The notes beneath the pieces are model-generated. The model searched no databases and was not told the DNA's origin. It saw only the letters and a program-made list of their open reading frames with translations. A stretch of DNA of 64,000 bases from Terriglobia bacterium. Lineage in GTDB: Bacteria; Acidobacteriota; Terriglobia; Bryobacterales; Bryobacteraceae. Below are positions 42,129-51,004 of this stretch, one piece after another. Position 1 is the first letter of the stretch, and the number at the start of each line of letters is the position of its first letter. A program made the position numbers and the translations under genes. The stretch lies in the NCBI GenBank assembly GCA_020073445.1, contig JAIQFE010000028.1, positions 1 to 64,000 on the forward strand, written 5' to 3'.

Positions 42129-42151
42129 TGCTTAGGAGGTCCTCGTGGTCG

Positions 42152-42793
42152 CTATTTAACCAGTATCGTGTCGCCGTTTTGAATCAAAATATTCTGATCG
42201 AGCGCTTCCTTCTTACCCTTCACAAAGTCTTTGTAATTGAAGGTCAGGCGCTGAGCTCCGCGCACGATCGTAATGTTCTTCGTATCGGCGAAGTCCTGAA
42301 AGCCGCCGGTCAGACCGAGCGCGTCGAAAACCCGAATGGGCGTGATCAGGGGAAATTTTCCGCTGCGATTGACTTTTCCGGTCACCACGAAGGACTTGCT
42401 GTTCACAGCCATGACGGAAATCGTCACTTCCGGGCTGGTTATGTATTGCGACAGGGCTTCCTTGAGCTGCACGGTCAAGCGTTCGGGCGTCAAGCCCTCC
42501 GCCTGAAGGTCGCCGACCAGCGCCATGGTGATCTTTCCGTCCGGGCGGACGTTCACCATCCGGGACAAGTCGGCATCGCGGAATACTTCGATCTTTAAGA
42601 TGTCCTCGGGTCCAATAAGGTAAGTCCGTGGATCTATTGCCTGCGCCATCGGCTCGTTTCCCGCGGCAGTCACTCCGGGTTTGTCATAAACCTGGGGTAT
42701 GTTCGGGGGCGCGTTTTTGCCGGCCTGTCCCCAAGCGGGAATGCAGGCTAGGGCCATCAATACAAGTGGAATATTCTTCTTGGCGGTCGCCAT
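42152..42793 (-). CDS. Wza-like polysaccharide export lipoprotein/SLBB protein
   Basis: The protein has about 213 residues. ATG 42793 has a strong GGAGGAGG ribosome site; the longer frame from 42847 adds a leader. A signal peptide (MATAKKNIPLVLMALACIPAWG) precedes the Poly_export motif DPRTYLIGPEDILKIEVFRDADLS and one or two SLBB-like modules (KSFVVTGKVNRSGKFPLITPIRVFDALGLTGGF). It would form the outer-membrane exit of the polysaccharide. Its length is shorter than E. coli Wza, so the outer barrel helix is lacking or divergent. A Cys in the signal region (LACIP) may be a lipidation site. Confidence 0.88.
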   Translation of the reverse strand: MATAKKNIPLVLMALACIPAWGQAGKNAPPNIPQVYDKPGVTAAGNEPMAQAIDPRTYLIGPEDILKIEVFRDADLSRMVNVRPDGKITMALVGDLQAEGLTPERLTVQLKEALSQYITSPEVTISVMAVNSKSFVVTGKVNRSGKFPLITPIRVFDALGLTGGFQDFADTKNITIVRGAQRLTFNYKDFVKGKKEALDQNILIQNGDTILVK

Positions 42794-42860
42794 GCTCGCC
42801 TCCTCCAGCGTCGCCGGTAAGTACTTTCTATTGTAAACCTTATTCATTGACTAGCGCCAG

Positions 42861-42877
42861 ATGGTAACTGGTACCAT
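42861..42877. promoter_or_regulatory. Inverted repeat between exopolysaccharide operon and EVE gene
   Basis: ATGGTA-ACTGG-TACCAT is a perfect 6-bp inverted repeat with a 5-bp centre. It lies about 68 bp upstream of the export operon start and 75 bp before the divergent EVE gene. It could be an operator. TACAAT on the minus strand (42835-42830) is a possible -10 for the operon, but no matching -35 is seen. Confidence 0.4.
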
Positions 42878-42951
42878 TCGATTAGACGCCCCAGGCTGGA
42901 ATGTGTCTAGTAACCACCGTACTGGGACTTTAAGCCTGACCGTACTCCCCC

Positions 42952-43362
42952 ATGACGTACTACTTAGCTAAGACCGATCCAGATACTTACTCTATCGGCG
43001 ATCTGGAGCGAGAGAAACAGACCATTTGGGACGGCGTGACCAATCCCCAGGCCGTCAAGGCCATCCGGGCAATGCAGCCCGGCGACCGTGTGTTTATCTA
43101 CCACTCGGGGGGTGTTTCGGGAATCGTGGGCCTGGCGGCGGTCCGTTCTGCCGGCCGGCCCGACCCTAAAAATCCTAAGTCGGCGGTGGTGGATATGGCG
43201 TTTCTGGGCCGGCTGGATCCTCCCACATCCCTGGCGGAAGTGAAACAAAGCGGCCGGTTCAAGGACTGGGCCCTGGTCCGCCAGGGGCGCCTTTCGACCA
43301 TGGCGGCCCCCGAAGAATTTGTGGAATGGATGCGGGCCCGCTATCCCAGCGTGAAGATCTGA
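42952..43362 (+). CDS. EVE-domain protein (PUA-like)
   Basis: This 136-residue protein begins MTYYLAKTDPDTYSIGDLE and contains the domain phrases IWDGVTNPQAVKAIRAMQPGD and VFIYHSGG, matching the EVE/thymocyte-nuclear-protein-1 family. EVE domains bind modified bases in DNA or RNA, but the partner here is unknown; no restriction or modification gene is adjacent. Confidence 0.92.
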   Translation: MTYYLAKTDPDTYSIGDLEREKQTIWDGVTNPQAVKAIRAMQPGDRVFIYHSGGVSGIVGLAAVRSAGRPDPKNPKSAVVDMAFLGRLDPPTSLAEVKQSGRFKDWALVRQGRLSTMAAPEEFVEWMRARYPSVKI

Positions 43363-43411
43363 CCTATCCGGACTCCCCGGGCCACGGTAGACTAAGAGCG
43401 AAGAATCCTCA

Positions 43412-44632
43412 ATGCTGGTAGCCGGTTCGGTCGCTGATCTTGCCCGTGCGCCGGAGCTGCGCGTGGCGCTGGATTGGTTCCGCCGTGAGCGGGCCTGGAT
43501 CAACGAGCAGCACCTTAAGCTGTGCCGCGTTCCCGCGCCGACCTTCCTGGAACAAAAACGTGCCGAGTGGATGGCGGAGCGCTTTCAGAGCCTGGGCTGG
43601 GAGTCGCGTCTGGATCGTTCGGGCAATGTGGTCGCCTCGCTGCCCGGCCGCCGCGATTGTCCTACGGTGGCGGTTACCGCGCACCTGGATACCGTGCTCG
43701 CTCCCCGCGCGCCGGAAGAGATCAAGCTTTCGGGCGACGGCCGGATGCTGGGGCCCGGCGTTTCCGACAATGGCGCCGGTCTGGCCGCTCTGCTGGCGCT
43801 GGCCGCTGCTTGGAACGCGGCCCCTCCCTTGCCGGACGCACCTCTGGCTCCTCTGCTGATCGCCAACGTGGGGGAGGAAGGCGAGGGCAACCTGAGCGGG
43901 ATGCGTTTTCTGTGCCGCGAATCGAATGGGTCCCGGCCAAAGGCGTTTCTGGTTCTGGACGGGCCCAACACCGATCACATCACCTGCCGGGCTTTGGCGA
44001 GCCGCCGCTTTGAAGTGGCCGTTACCGGTCCCGGCGGACATAGCTGGAGCGACTACGGCGCGGGCAATCCGGTCCACGCGCTGAGCCGGGTCATCGCGGA
44101 ATTCACCTCCGCTCATTTCGCGACCATCGTGCCCAACGAACCCACACCCCGGTCTTCCTTCAACTTTGGCTTGATCCAGGGCGGGACCAGCATCAATTGC
44201 ATCCCCACGGAAGCGCGCGCCAAAGTAGATCTGCGATCGGAAAAGCCGGAGAAGATCGACGAAATGGCGTCGCTGCTGGCAGCCTGTGTGACGCAAGCCG
44301 CCGACGTCGAAAACAACCGCGCCACGGGTGGCCGGGTCACCGCGCGTCTTAAGGAAATCGGTTCCCGTCCCGGCGGCGAGTTGCGCGAGGGTGCGCCGAT
44401 TCTCAGCTGCCTTCTGGCCGTGGATGCGTTCCTGGGCATTCGCAGCCGCCTGGACTGCTCTTCGACCGATGCCAATATTCCGCTATCGTTGGGGATCCCC
44501 GCGGTGTCCATCGGCGCGGGAGGGCAGGGCGGTGGCGCGCATACTCCCGGGGAATGGTTCCACCCGGATGGCCGCGAGCTGGGCTTGCGCCGGATCTTGC
44601 TGGCTCTCTGCGGGCTGCTTCTCACTGAATAA
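43412..44632 (+). CDS. M20-family metallopeptidase
   Basis: This 406-residue cytoplasmic hydrolase has the di-zinc ligands of the M20 family: His and Asp in VTAHLDTV, Asp in GVSDNGAGL, Glu-Glu in VGEEGEG, Asp in LVLDGPN and a late His in GGGAHTPGEWF. The dimerisation domain sits between about residues 205 and 310. Such enzymes cleave dipeptides, N-acyl amino acids or carboxypeptidase substrates, and the precise one cannot be told. It starts 49 bp after the EVE gene on the same strand. Confidence 0.9.
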   Translation: MLVAGSVADLARAPELRVALDWFRRERAWINEQHLKLCRVPAPTFLEQKRAEWMAERFQSLGWESRLDRSGNVVASLPGRRDCPTVAVTAHLDTVLAPRAPEEIKLSGDGRMLGPGVSDNGAGLAALLALAAAWNAAPPLPDAPLAPLLIANVGEEGEGNLSGMRFLCRESNGSRPKAFLVLDGPNTDHITCRALASRRFEVAVTGPGGHSWSDYGAGNPVHALSRVIAEFTSAHFATIVPNEPTPRSSFNFGLIQGGTSINCIPTEARAKVDLRSEKPEKIDEMASLLAACVTQAADVENNRATGGRVTARLKEIGSRPGGELREGAPILSCLLAVDAFLGIRSRLDCSSTDANIPLSLGIPAVSIGAGGQGGGAHTPGEWFHPDGRELGLRRILLALCGLLLTE

Positions 44633-44711
44633 CAGGTTGAATAACGAGTGGAATAACATGCGAGTAACGAAACGATAGGGGACCCGCTCGCGTCCATCCG
44701 CTTGCGGCCCG

Positions 44712-44717
44712 TATAAT
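44712..44717 (+). promoter_or_regulatory. Perfect TATAAT box upstream of the htrA-like gene
   Basis: TATAAT at 44712-44717 lies 76 bp before the HtrA ATG. The bases 17 bp upstream (CGCGTC region) do not resemble TTGACA, so the -35 is weak or activator-dependent. Two GAATAAC words lie about 60-75 bp farther upstream. Confidence 0.5.
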
Positions 44718-44792
44718 GGAAAGCGTCATAGGTATCGATAGCCCTATACCGGCCCGGGACACAGATCTACGCCCAGGGAGAAAGAGATTGCC

Positions 44793-46436
44793 ATGAAGCT
44801 GTTTGAAAAGATGCGCCAGCAGAAATTGATGTCCATGGCCTTGATGCTATTCACTCTTTCGGTGGGCATCCTGATCGGGACGTTGATCAACACGCAGGTG
44901 AACGCAGCCCGCGATCAGAATGCTGCTCCCGACGCGACGCCCCTGACGGTGCCGAGATTGTCGGCGCTGGGGAACGACTTCACGGCGCTGGCCAAGAAGC
45001 TTGAGCCGAGCGTGGTGAACATCACCGTAGACGTGGCGCCGGCGGAGAAGGGTGCGGCCAAAGGGCAATCCCCCGACGACAGCGATGAGGTGCCCGATTT
45101 CTTCAAGCGGTTCTTTGGTCCCGATGGAAGCGGAGGCGGGCAGGAAACTCCGGATTCTCCGAAGCGTCAGGCTTCCGGCAGCGGCTTCCTTGTCGACAAG
45201 AACGGCTACATTGTCACCAACAACCATGTGGTGGAGAACGCCACCAAGATCCGGGTCCGCCTGCATGGCGATCCGGCGGATTACCGCGGCCGCCTCATCG
45301 GAACCGACTTCGAGACCGACCTGGCGGTGATCAAGATCGACACGTCCAAAACGTTGCAGCCCGTAACCATCGCAAATTCGGATTCGGTGCAGGTGGGCGA
45401 CTGGGCCGTGGCGATCGGTTCTCCGTTTGGCCTCGAAGCGACCGTGACGGCGGGGATCGTGAGCGCCATCGGACGCAGTCCGGCACAGCTCGGCGCACGG
45501 ACCTTCCAGCATTTCATTCAAACCGACGCGGCCATCAATCCGGGCAACAGCGGCGGTCCGCTGCTGAACATCCGCGGCGAAGTGATCGGCGTGAATACTA
45601 TGATCGCCACCAGCGGGCGTGGTTCCGAAGGCGTGGGATTCGCGCTGCCGGTGAACATGGTCGCCCGCGCGTATAACGATATTATCCGGATCGGCCGCGT
45701 GACCCGCGGCTCCATCGGCGTAAGCCTGGATCGGAGCGTCGAACCGGAAGTCACGTTGAAAGCGCTCGGCGTGGATCACGGAGCGATCGTGGAGAGCGTT
45801 TCCAAGGGCGGTCCCGCCGATAAGGGCGGAGTCCGCGCCGGCGACATCATCCTGGGCGTGAACGGAATGCCGGTGAAGGATGGTGACGATCTCATCTCGC
45901 ATGTCGCCGATACGGCGGTGGGCGGCACCGCAACGCTGAGCGTCGATCGCGACGGGAAGCCCGTTACGCTCAAGGTCACTGTTGCGGATCGCGCCGAATT
46001 GTACAAGGATCGTCCCGACATCGTGGGTGGCGGCAAGCCGCTCGAAACCATCACCAGCAAGGTCGAAGCTCCGACCGAAGTGAAGTTCGGTTTCCGGCCG
46101 CGTCCCCTCACCGAACAGGAACGGGACAGCGTCGAAGCCCGCCGCGGCGTCATGGTGACGCTGGTCGAGCAAGATTCCTTCGCCGAGGAAATCGGCATCC
46201 AGACGGGCGACGTAATCGACGCCATCAACCGCCAGCCGGTGAACTCCCTGGAGGATATTCGCACCGTGCAGGCCAAGCTCAAGCCGGGCGATGCGGTGGC
46301 GTTTCACGTCTTGAAGGGTGTGACCCCTCCGCCGGCCCCGACTACCCGTGCCCCGAAGGGTCGCAATCTGGCCGTGCGTCAGGCAGCGGACGGACCGCAA
46401 GGCCTCTACCTGTCGGGAATCCTGCCGGGACGCTAA
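44793..46436 (+). CDS. HtrA/DegP-type periplasmic serine protease
   Basis: The 547-residue envelope protease and chaperone starts with a membrane anchor or signal (about residues 12-32, LMSMALMLFTLSVGILIGTLI). The trypsin-like triad is His145 (TNNHVV), Asp176 (ETDLAV) and Ser253 (PGNSGGPLL). Two PDZ domains follow (about 290-385 and 430-510), with a Pro-rich linker (TPPPAPTTRAPKG) before the last 25 residues. A perfect TATAAT lies upstream. It would degrade misfolded envelope proteins. Confidence 0.94.
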   Translation: MKLFEKMRQQKLMSMALMLFTLSVGILIGTLINTQVNAARDQNAAPDATPLTVPRLSALGNDFTALAKKLEPSVVNITVDVAPAEKGAAKGQSPDDSDEVPDFFKRFFGPDGSGGGQETPDSPKRQASGSGFLVDKNGYIVTNNHVVENATKIRVRLHGDPADYRGRLIGTDFETDLAVIKIDTSKTLQPVTIANSDSVQVGDWAVAIGSPFGLEATVTAGIVSAIGRSPAQLGARTFQHFIQTDAAINPGNSGGPLLNIRGEVIGVNTMIATSGRGSEGVGFALPVNMVARAYNDIIRIGRVTRGSIGVSLDRSVEPEVTLKALGVDHGAIVESVSKGGPADKGGVRAGDIILGVNGMPVKDGDDLISHVADTAVGGTATLSVDRDGKPVTLKVTVADRAELYKDRPDIVGGGKPLETITSKVEAPTEVKFGFRPRPLTEQERDSVEARRGVMVTLVEQDSFAEEIGIQTGDVIDAINRQPVNSLEDIRTVQAKLKPGDAVAFHVLKGVTPPPAPTTRAPKGRNLAVRQAADGPQGLYLSGILPGR

Positions 46437-46457
46437 GCAGGTTTAGGAAAAAGCCGC

Positions 46458-46964
46458 TTGCGTTCGATCGCGATCGTAATCGCTCTCGCGTTCAGCACCG
46501 CGTTCGCGGTGTGGGCCGCGACGCCTGCGCCCAAAGGCAAGTCTTCCGCGAAGAAGACCACTGCCAGGAAGTCGACGGCAAAATCCGCCAAGTCTGCAGC
46601 TAAAAAGGTCGCCAGCGGGAAGCAGCCCGCTTCCGCCAAAGAGGCTTCCTCGAAGAAAACATCTGGTAAGCGCACTTCCGCGAAGCAGACGGCTACCAGC
46701 TTCCGGCGATCGACACAACGCGAGCCTGCTCCCGAGCGCTACAAGGAAATTCAGCAGTCGTTGGCGGACAAGGGTTATTTCGCCGGGCCGGTCAACGGGA
46801 CCTGGAATTCCGATTCGGTGGAAGCATTGAAGCGCTTCCAGCGCGATCAGAATATCGGCGACGACGGAAAGCTCGGGTCGCTATCCCTGATTGCGCTGGG
46901 TCTCGGTCCCAAGCGGGGAGCAGAAAAGTCGGAAAATTCAGAAACCAGCCCAACCCCTCCCTGA
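46458..46964 (+). CDS. Exported peptidoglycan-binding protein with a histone-like Lys/Ser linker
   Basis: The protein has 168 residues. A signal peptide (MRSIAIVIALAFSTAFAVWA) begins at TTG 46458, with AGGAAA before it. Residues about 22-85 are almost only Lys, Ser, Ala and Thr, resembling a histone H1 tail and strongly basic. The C-terminal domain (about 92-150, PERYKEIQQSLADKGYFAGPVNG...ALKRFQRDQNIGDDGKL) is a PG_binding_1 fold that binds peptidoglycan. The basic linker could bind teichoic-like polymers, DNA or phospholipid. It follows the protease by 21 bp, probably in the same operon. Confidence 0.85.
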   Translation: MRSIAIVIALAFSTAFAVWAATPAPKGKSSAKKTTARKSTAKSAKSAAKKVASGKQPASAKEASSKKTSGKRTSAKQTATSFRRSTQREPAPERYKEIQQSLADKGYFAGPVNGTWNSDSVEALKRFQRDQNIGDDGKLGSLSLIALGLGPKRGAEKSENSETSPTPP

Positions 46965-46982
46965 TTTTGGTAGAACAGAACA

Positions 46983-47507
46983 ATGACTTATCAAATCGAC
47001 CCGAAGCACAGCGCCGCTCGTTTTAAGATTCGGCACATGATGATCGCCAACGTCGGAGGCGAGTTCAACAACGTTACCGGCACGATTGAGTTCGACCAGG
47101 CCAAGCCGGAGCAGTCGCGCATTGACGCTTCTATCGATGCCAACAGCCTGCACCTGGGCGATCCGGCGCGTGACGGGCACGTCAAGGGCGCGGACTTCTT
47201 CAACGTCGCCCAGTTCCCTACGATTACCTTTAAGTCCTCGAAGGTGACCGCGGCCGGCAGCGGCTATAAAGTGGCGGGTGACTTGACCATGCTCGGAGTC
47301 ACCAAGCCGGTAACCCTGACAGTGGACGCGCTTTCTCCCGAGGTCACGGATCCTTGGAGCCTGCAGCGCCGCGGCTTGTCCGCTGTGACCACCATTAACC
47401 GCAAAGACTTCGGGATGGCCTGGAATGCTCCGGCCGGCGGGGGCGTGATGCTCAGCGAGAATGTCGAGATCACGCTGGATCTCGAAATGACTCGCCCGGC
47501 TGCCTAA
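46983..47507 (+). CDS. YceI-family protein
   Basis: This 174-residue lipocalin-like protein has the family start YQIDPKHSAARFKIRHMMIANVGGEFN and the phrases DANSLHLGD.ARDGHVKGADFFN and YKVAGDLTMLGVTKPVTL. It has no signal peptide, unlike E. coli YceI, so it is cytoplasmic. YceI proteins bind long isoprenoid lipids; the physiological role is unclear. Confidence 0.93.
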   Translation: MTYQIDPKHSAARFKIRHMMIANVGGEFNNVTGTIEFDQAKPEQSRIDASIDANSLHLGDPARDGHVKGADFFNVAQFPTITFKSSKVTAAGSGYKVAGDLTMLGVTKPVTLTVDALSPEVTDPWSLQRRGLSAVTTINRKDFGMAWNAPAGGGVMLSENVEITLDLEMTRPAA

Positions 47508-47523
47508 GCTGCGTTAGAACCTG

Positions 47524-47805
47524 TCATCTGAACTTATCGGGCCACTTGCGGGCGCCGTGGATGATCGCGAGCATCTCCAGGGCGCGGCGCCGCAGCTTGT
47601 AGGCAACGATCATGGGCGGAAGCACCAACTCGCGGATGGCGGTCACACGCCCGATTCTGCCCATCTCGGGATGTTGGGAAAGGGCCTCGATTCCAGCCAG
47701 GATTTTCTCTACGGCTTCGTCCGCGGCCGAGGGGTTATCGTTGCGAATGTAGGCATGCAAAGACTCGAGGTCGCGTAACGCCGTGGGCGTCCAACGGACC
47801 GTCAC
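47524..47805 (-). CDS. RelE/ParE-family toxin
   Basis: This 93-residue toxin-fold protein contains WTPTALRDLESLHAYI and the C-terminal strand MLAIIHGARKWPDKF of the ParE/RelE superfamily. It either poisons gyrase (ParE) or cuts mRNA on ribosomes (RelE); sequence alone leans to ParE. It overlaps its antitoxin by ATGA, the normal order. Confidence 0.88.
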   Translation of the reverse strand: MTVRWTPTALRDLESLHAYIRNDNPSAADEAVEKILAGIEALSQHPEMGRIGRVTAIRELVLPPMIVAYKLRRRALEMLAIIHGARKWPDKFR

Positions 47806-48041
47806 TTCCGGCGCAGACGGCTAGTCACACTCTTCACTTCTGCGTCGGAAGCGAATTTCCCCGCATTGGCCTCGCGCAGGCCTTGCCGGATGTGATCAAT
47901 TTGCCACTGGTGAACGTCGATGTAGGCTTTCAGGGCTTCGTTCACTACGTAGGACCGGTCGCGTTCCAGAGCCGCGGCGATTCCATCCAAGTCCTTTTTT
48001 GTGCGAGTTTCAACCCTGACGGTCATCGTTTCTCTGGCCAC
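47802..48041 (-). CDS. Ribbon-helix-helix antitoxin
   Basis: This 79-residue CopG-like antitoxin has a DNA-binding ribbon TMTVRVETRTKKDLDGIA, followed by helices with RSYVVNEALKAYI. The C-terminal half (DHIRQGLREANAGKFASDAEV) would wrap the toxin. It autoregulates the pair in typical systems. It is the first gene of the operon. Confidence 0.88.
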   Translation of the reverse strand: MARETMTVRVETRTKKDLDGIAAALERDRSYVVNEALKAYIDVHQWQIDHIRQGLREANAGKFASDAEVKSVTSRLRRK

Positions 48042-48079
48042 GGATACACTGTAGCACGAGGGAATACGACGCGATACGG

Positions 48080-49336
48080 TCAGCTTCTGGCGAAGTACAG
48101 CGCCGCGGCGCGCTCCAGCTCGGGCTTGGTCATCTGCGGCGGACGACCTTCATACCGCCCGATGGCCAGCAGGATGTTGCAGATGTCGGCGGGGTAACAG
48201 GCGCGCAATTCGGCGCGGCCATCGCGCAGGCACAGCTTGCGAAGATACTCGGCGCTATCGGCCTCGGCTTGGATGTTGCGCGATGCAACCACGCGCGAAA
48301 AAATCTGGTCGAAGGCGGGGGCATCCACAGCCTCCACGTAAATCTTATTGTGAATACGGCGCAGGAAGGCTTCGTCGGCCAGGTCCGAGGGCTCGAGGTT
48401 AGTCGAGAACACCACCATCAGCTCGAAGGGGATCTGGAACTTGATGCCATACCTCAGCGTAAGGTAGTCGACGCGCCGGTCTAGCGGTACGATCCAGCGG
48501 TTCAGAAGGTCGCGCGGCGACATAAGCTGGCGTCCGAAGTCGTCGATCAGCAGAATGCCGTTGTTGGCTTTCATCTGCAGCGGCGCCGCGTAGATACCCG
48601 ACGATTCATCCAGGCGCAGCTCCAGCATGCTCGGAATGAGTTCGCCGCCGACGACGATGCAGGGCCGTTTGCACAGAATCCAGCGCGGATCCACGTCGAC
48701 GTCGTCATGATCGATAGGATGGTGCACCACGGGATCGTAGACGCTGATGATCTGGTTGTCCACTTCCACCGCGTAGGGGATCATCACCGCGTCCTGATAC
48801 ACGCGCAGCATCCGTTCCGCGAGGCTGGTTTTTCCGTTTCCGGTAGGCCCGTAGACGAAGATCGAGGTTTGCGAAATGATCGCCGGACCCATCTGGTCCA
48901 GCATTTTGTCGGAGACCACCAGGTCCGAAAATGCCTGACGCAACAAACGCCGGTCGACGCTGATGCGCGCCGACTGCGCCTTGGTGGCCGCGTGATATTC
49001 GTTCAGCGATACCGGGCACGCGCCGGCGTATTGAGAAACCTGAAAGCGTTCGCCCGCGAGTTGTTTTCCAGCGGCGGAGAGCACGAACTGGTAATCGTTC
49101 CCGCTCATGCCTTTGATTTCCACCAGCTGTTGCTGGCGCATGTGCTTGAACACCAAATCGACGATGGGCAGGGACACGCGAATCGCCTTGCTGAGGCCGG
49201 TCATGCTGGAAAATCCTTCGATCACCATGCGGCGAAGCATGAGGTCGAGCACCAGCGATTCGGGGATGCCCAAATCCGCGAAAGTCTGCGGCACAGGCGG
49301 AAGAAATGAGCAGCGCACGTGCGCGAAAGTGGCCAT
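48080..49336 (-). CDS. AAA+ ATPase with N-terminal winged-helix-like region
   Basis: The protein has 418 residues. The first 100 look like a winged helix plus extension (LMLRRMVIEGFSSMTGLSKAIRVS). The AAA core has Walker A GPTGNGKT (163-170), Walker B ILLIDDF (261-267), sensor STN (311-313) and arginine finger RR (326-327). The family is unnamed here; it is known from acidobacteria and relatives as a putative chaperone ATPase, often near pilus or secretion genes. The secretin gene divergent from it supports such a link. It could also be a regulator. Confidence 0.85.
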   Translation of the reverse strand: MATFAHVRCSFLPPVPQTFADLGIPESLVLDLMLRRMVIEGFSSMTGLSKAIRVSLPIVDLVFKHMRQQQLVEIKGMSGNDYQFVLSAAGKQLAGERFQVSQYAGACPVSLNEYHAATKAQSARISVDRRLLRQAFSDLVVSDKMLDQMGPAIISQTSIFVYGPTGNGKTSLAERMLRVYQDAVMIPYAVEVDNQIISVYDPVVHHPIDHDDVDVDPRWILCKRPCIVVGGELIPSMLELRLDESSGIYAAPLQMKANNGILLIDDFGRQLMSPRDLLNRWIVPLDRRVDYLTLRYGIKFQIPFELMVVFSTNLEPSDLADEAFLRRIHNKIYVEAVDAPAFDQIFSRVVASRNIQAEADSAEYLRKLCLRDGRAELRACYPADICNILLAIGRYEGRPPQMTKPELERAAALYFARS

Positions 49337-49423
49337 AGCTGAATCTCTAGGTATTACTATCGGCAGCGAGGCTTAAGGGGTTTATCTGCACGTTTAGATC
49401 TCCGAAAGCGTCAAACCTTATCT

Positions 49424-51004
49424 GTGGCTATATCCCGCATCGGATTGATTCTACTGGCCTTTGGCGCGACCCTTGGGGCCGAGGACCAAGCCAGCCGGCT
49501 TTTTAAGGCCGCCCAAAGGGCCCAGCGATCCGGGGATAGCCTCCAGGCCTATCAACTCTATACGCAGGCTGCGGCCCTGAAACCGACCAATGTCCAATAC
49601 ACCCTGAACCGCGACATGCTACGGACGTGGGCTGACCACGCGACCCAGATCTCGCTAGATGACGACGCGGAAAAAGCTGCGCGCAGGATCACTGTAGAGG
49701 CCCTCAGTCCGAGCGAGGTGATCCTCGGGCGGCTGGCGCTTCCTCCGGCAAGGTTGCAGGTTTCGGCCGAAAGGCGGAGCTTCGATCTGCGTGGTACAGC
49801 GCGGCTGGTGCTGGAGCAAGTCGCGGCTGCCTACGGCATCCAGCTACAGTTCGAGGACGGTTACCAGGCTCCCACGGCAGCGTTCACGTTTCGCATGAAC
49901 GATCTGAGCATGCGGGAAGCGTTCCACGCCCTGGAGACCATCACGAACTCGTTCCTGGTACCGGTGAACCCGAAGGTCGCCATGGTGTATCAGGACACCA
50001 CCCAGAAGCGCAACGACAGCGCTCCGCTGATGACCGCCGAAATCCCCATTCCCGAGCGCATCACGGTGCAGGAGGCACAGGAAATGGTGTCGGCCGTGCA
50101 GCAGGTGATGCAGGTTCGCCGGATCGCGGTGGATCCGGGCCGCCGCATGGTATTTCTGCGCGATCAGCCATCCACGATCCTGGCCGCCCGCCAGATTCTG
50201 ACCACTCTGTCTCGCAACCGGGCGCAAGTGAATATCGAAATCGAACTTTTGTCTGTCTCGAAGAATTCAACCTCGACCTACGGGCTGCAATTGCCGAATA
50301 TGGCGCCGGTGCTGAATCTCGGAACATTTCTCCACAATGTTCCCGGCGTGATCAGCGGCTTCGCGCAGTTCGCCACATTTGGCGGCGGGACGACGTTCAT
50401 GGGCATCGGAATCGCCGACGCTGCGGCCTTCGCGACCATGAGCCGCAGCTTCTCGAATGCGATCTTCCAGGCCGATATAACCGCCTTGGACGGGCAGGTC
50501 GCCTCGCTGAAAGTCGGTGAGCGGTATCCCATCATCACCAGCGCTTACATCGGGCCAACCGGCGCCGGCGCGAACACGGGGATCCCGCCAGCTGTGCAGT
50601 TCCAGGATCTCGGCCTGATTCTGAAAATGACTCCCACGGTGCAATCCAACGGTGAGATCACTCTGGACTTGGACGCCGAGCAGAATGCGCTGAATGGCGC
50701 CGCGAACAACGGCATTCCGGTCATCACCAGCCGTCACTTTCAAGGCATGACCCGGCTGGTGGACGGCGAATCGGCGGTGGTCGCGGGCCTAATGCAGAGC
50801 AGTATCAACGAAAATGTCGCTGGTTTTCCTGGAATTTCCAGGATTCCGCTCCTGGGACGCCTTTTCAGCACCACTACCAAGACCGAACTGGTGGGACAAA
50901 CGCTGATCGTCGTAACGCCGCATTTGGTCAGTCTGCCTCCGTGGGAATCCCCGTCCCCGGTGTTGTGGGTGGGAACCGAGACCAAGCCGCTCAGCCTCTA
51001 TTGA
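49424..51004 (+). CDS. Secretin (type II/Tad-like outer-membrane pore)
   Basis: This 526-residue protein starts at GTG 49424. After a signal peptide (MAISRIGLILLAFGATLGA) come a TPR-like helical segment (about 22-75, FKAAQRAQRSGDSLQAYQLY), a secretin N-domain (about 110-245) and the secretin barrel (about 265-505) with QFQDLGLILKMTPTVQSNGEITLDLDAEQNAL and VDGESAVVAGLMQ. It would form the outer-membrane exit of a type II-like secretion or Tad pilus machine. None of the other machine genes (ATPase, prepilin peptidase) lies in the window. Confidence 0.92.
   Translation: MAISRIGLILLAFGATLGAEDQASRLFKAAQRAQRSGDSLQAYQLYTQAAALKPTNVQYTLNRDMLRTWADHATQISLDDDAEKAARRITVEALSPSEVILGRLALPPARLQVSAERRSFDLRGTARLVLEQVAAAYGIQLQFEDGYQAPTAAFTFRMNDLSMREAFHALETITNSFLVPVNPKVAMVYQDTTQKRNDSAPLMTAEIPIPERITVQEAQEMVSAVQQVMQVRRIAVDPGRRMVFLRDQPSTILAARQILTTLSRNRAQVNIEIELLSVSKNSTSTYGLQLPNMAPVLNLGTFLHNVPGVISGFAQFATFGGGTTFMGIGIADAAAFATMSRSFSNAIFQADITALDGQVASLKVGERYPIITSAYIGPTGAGANTGIPPAVQFQDLGLILKMTPTVQSNGEITLDLDAEQNALNGAANNGIPVITSRHFQGMTRLVDGESAVVAGLMQSSINENVAGFPGISRIPLLGRLFSTTTKTELVGQTLIVVTPHLVSLPPWESPSPVLWVGTETKPLSLY

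Noticed and set aside
44847-46400. Leftward frame (517 codons) antisense to the HtrA protease
   Set aside because: Mirror frame of a clear protease gene; the product has no recognisable fold.
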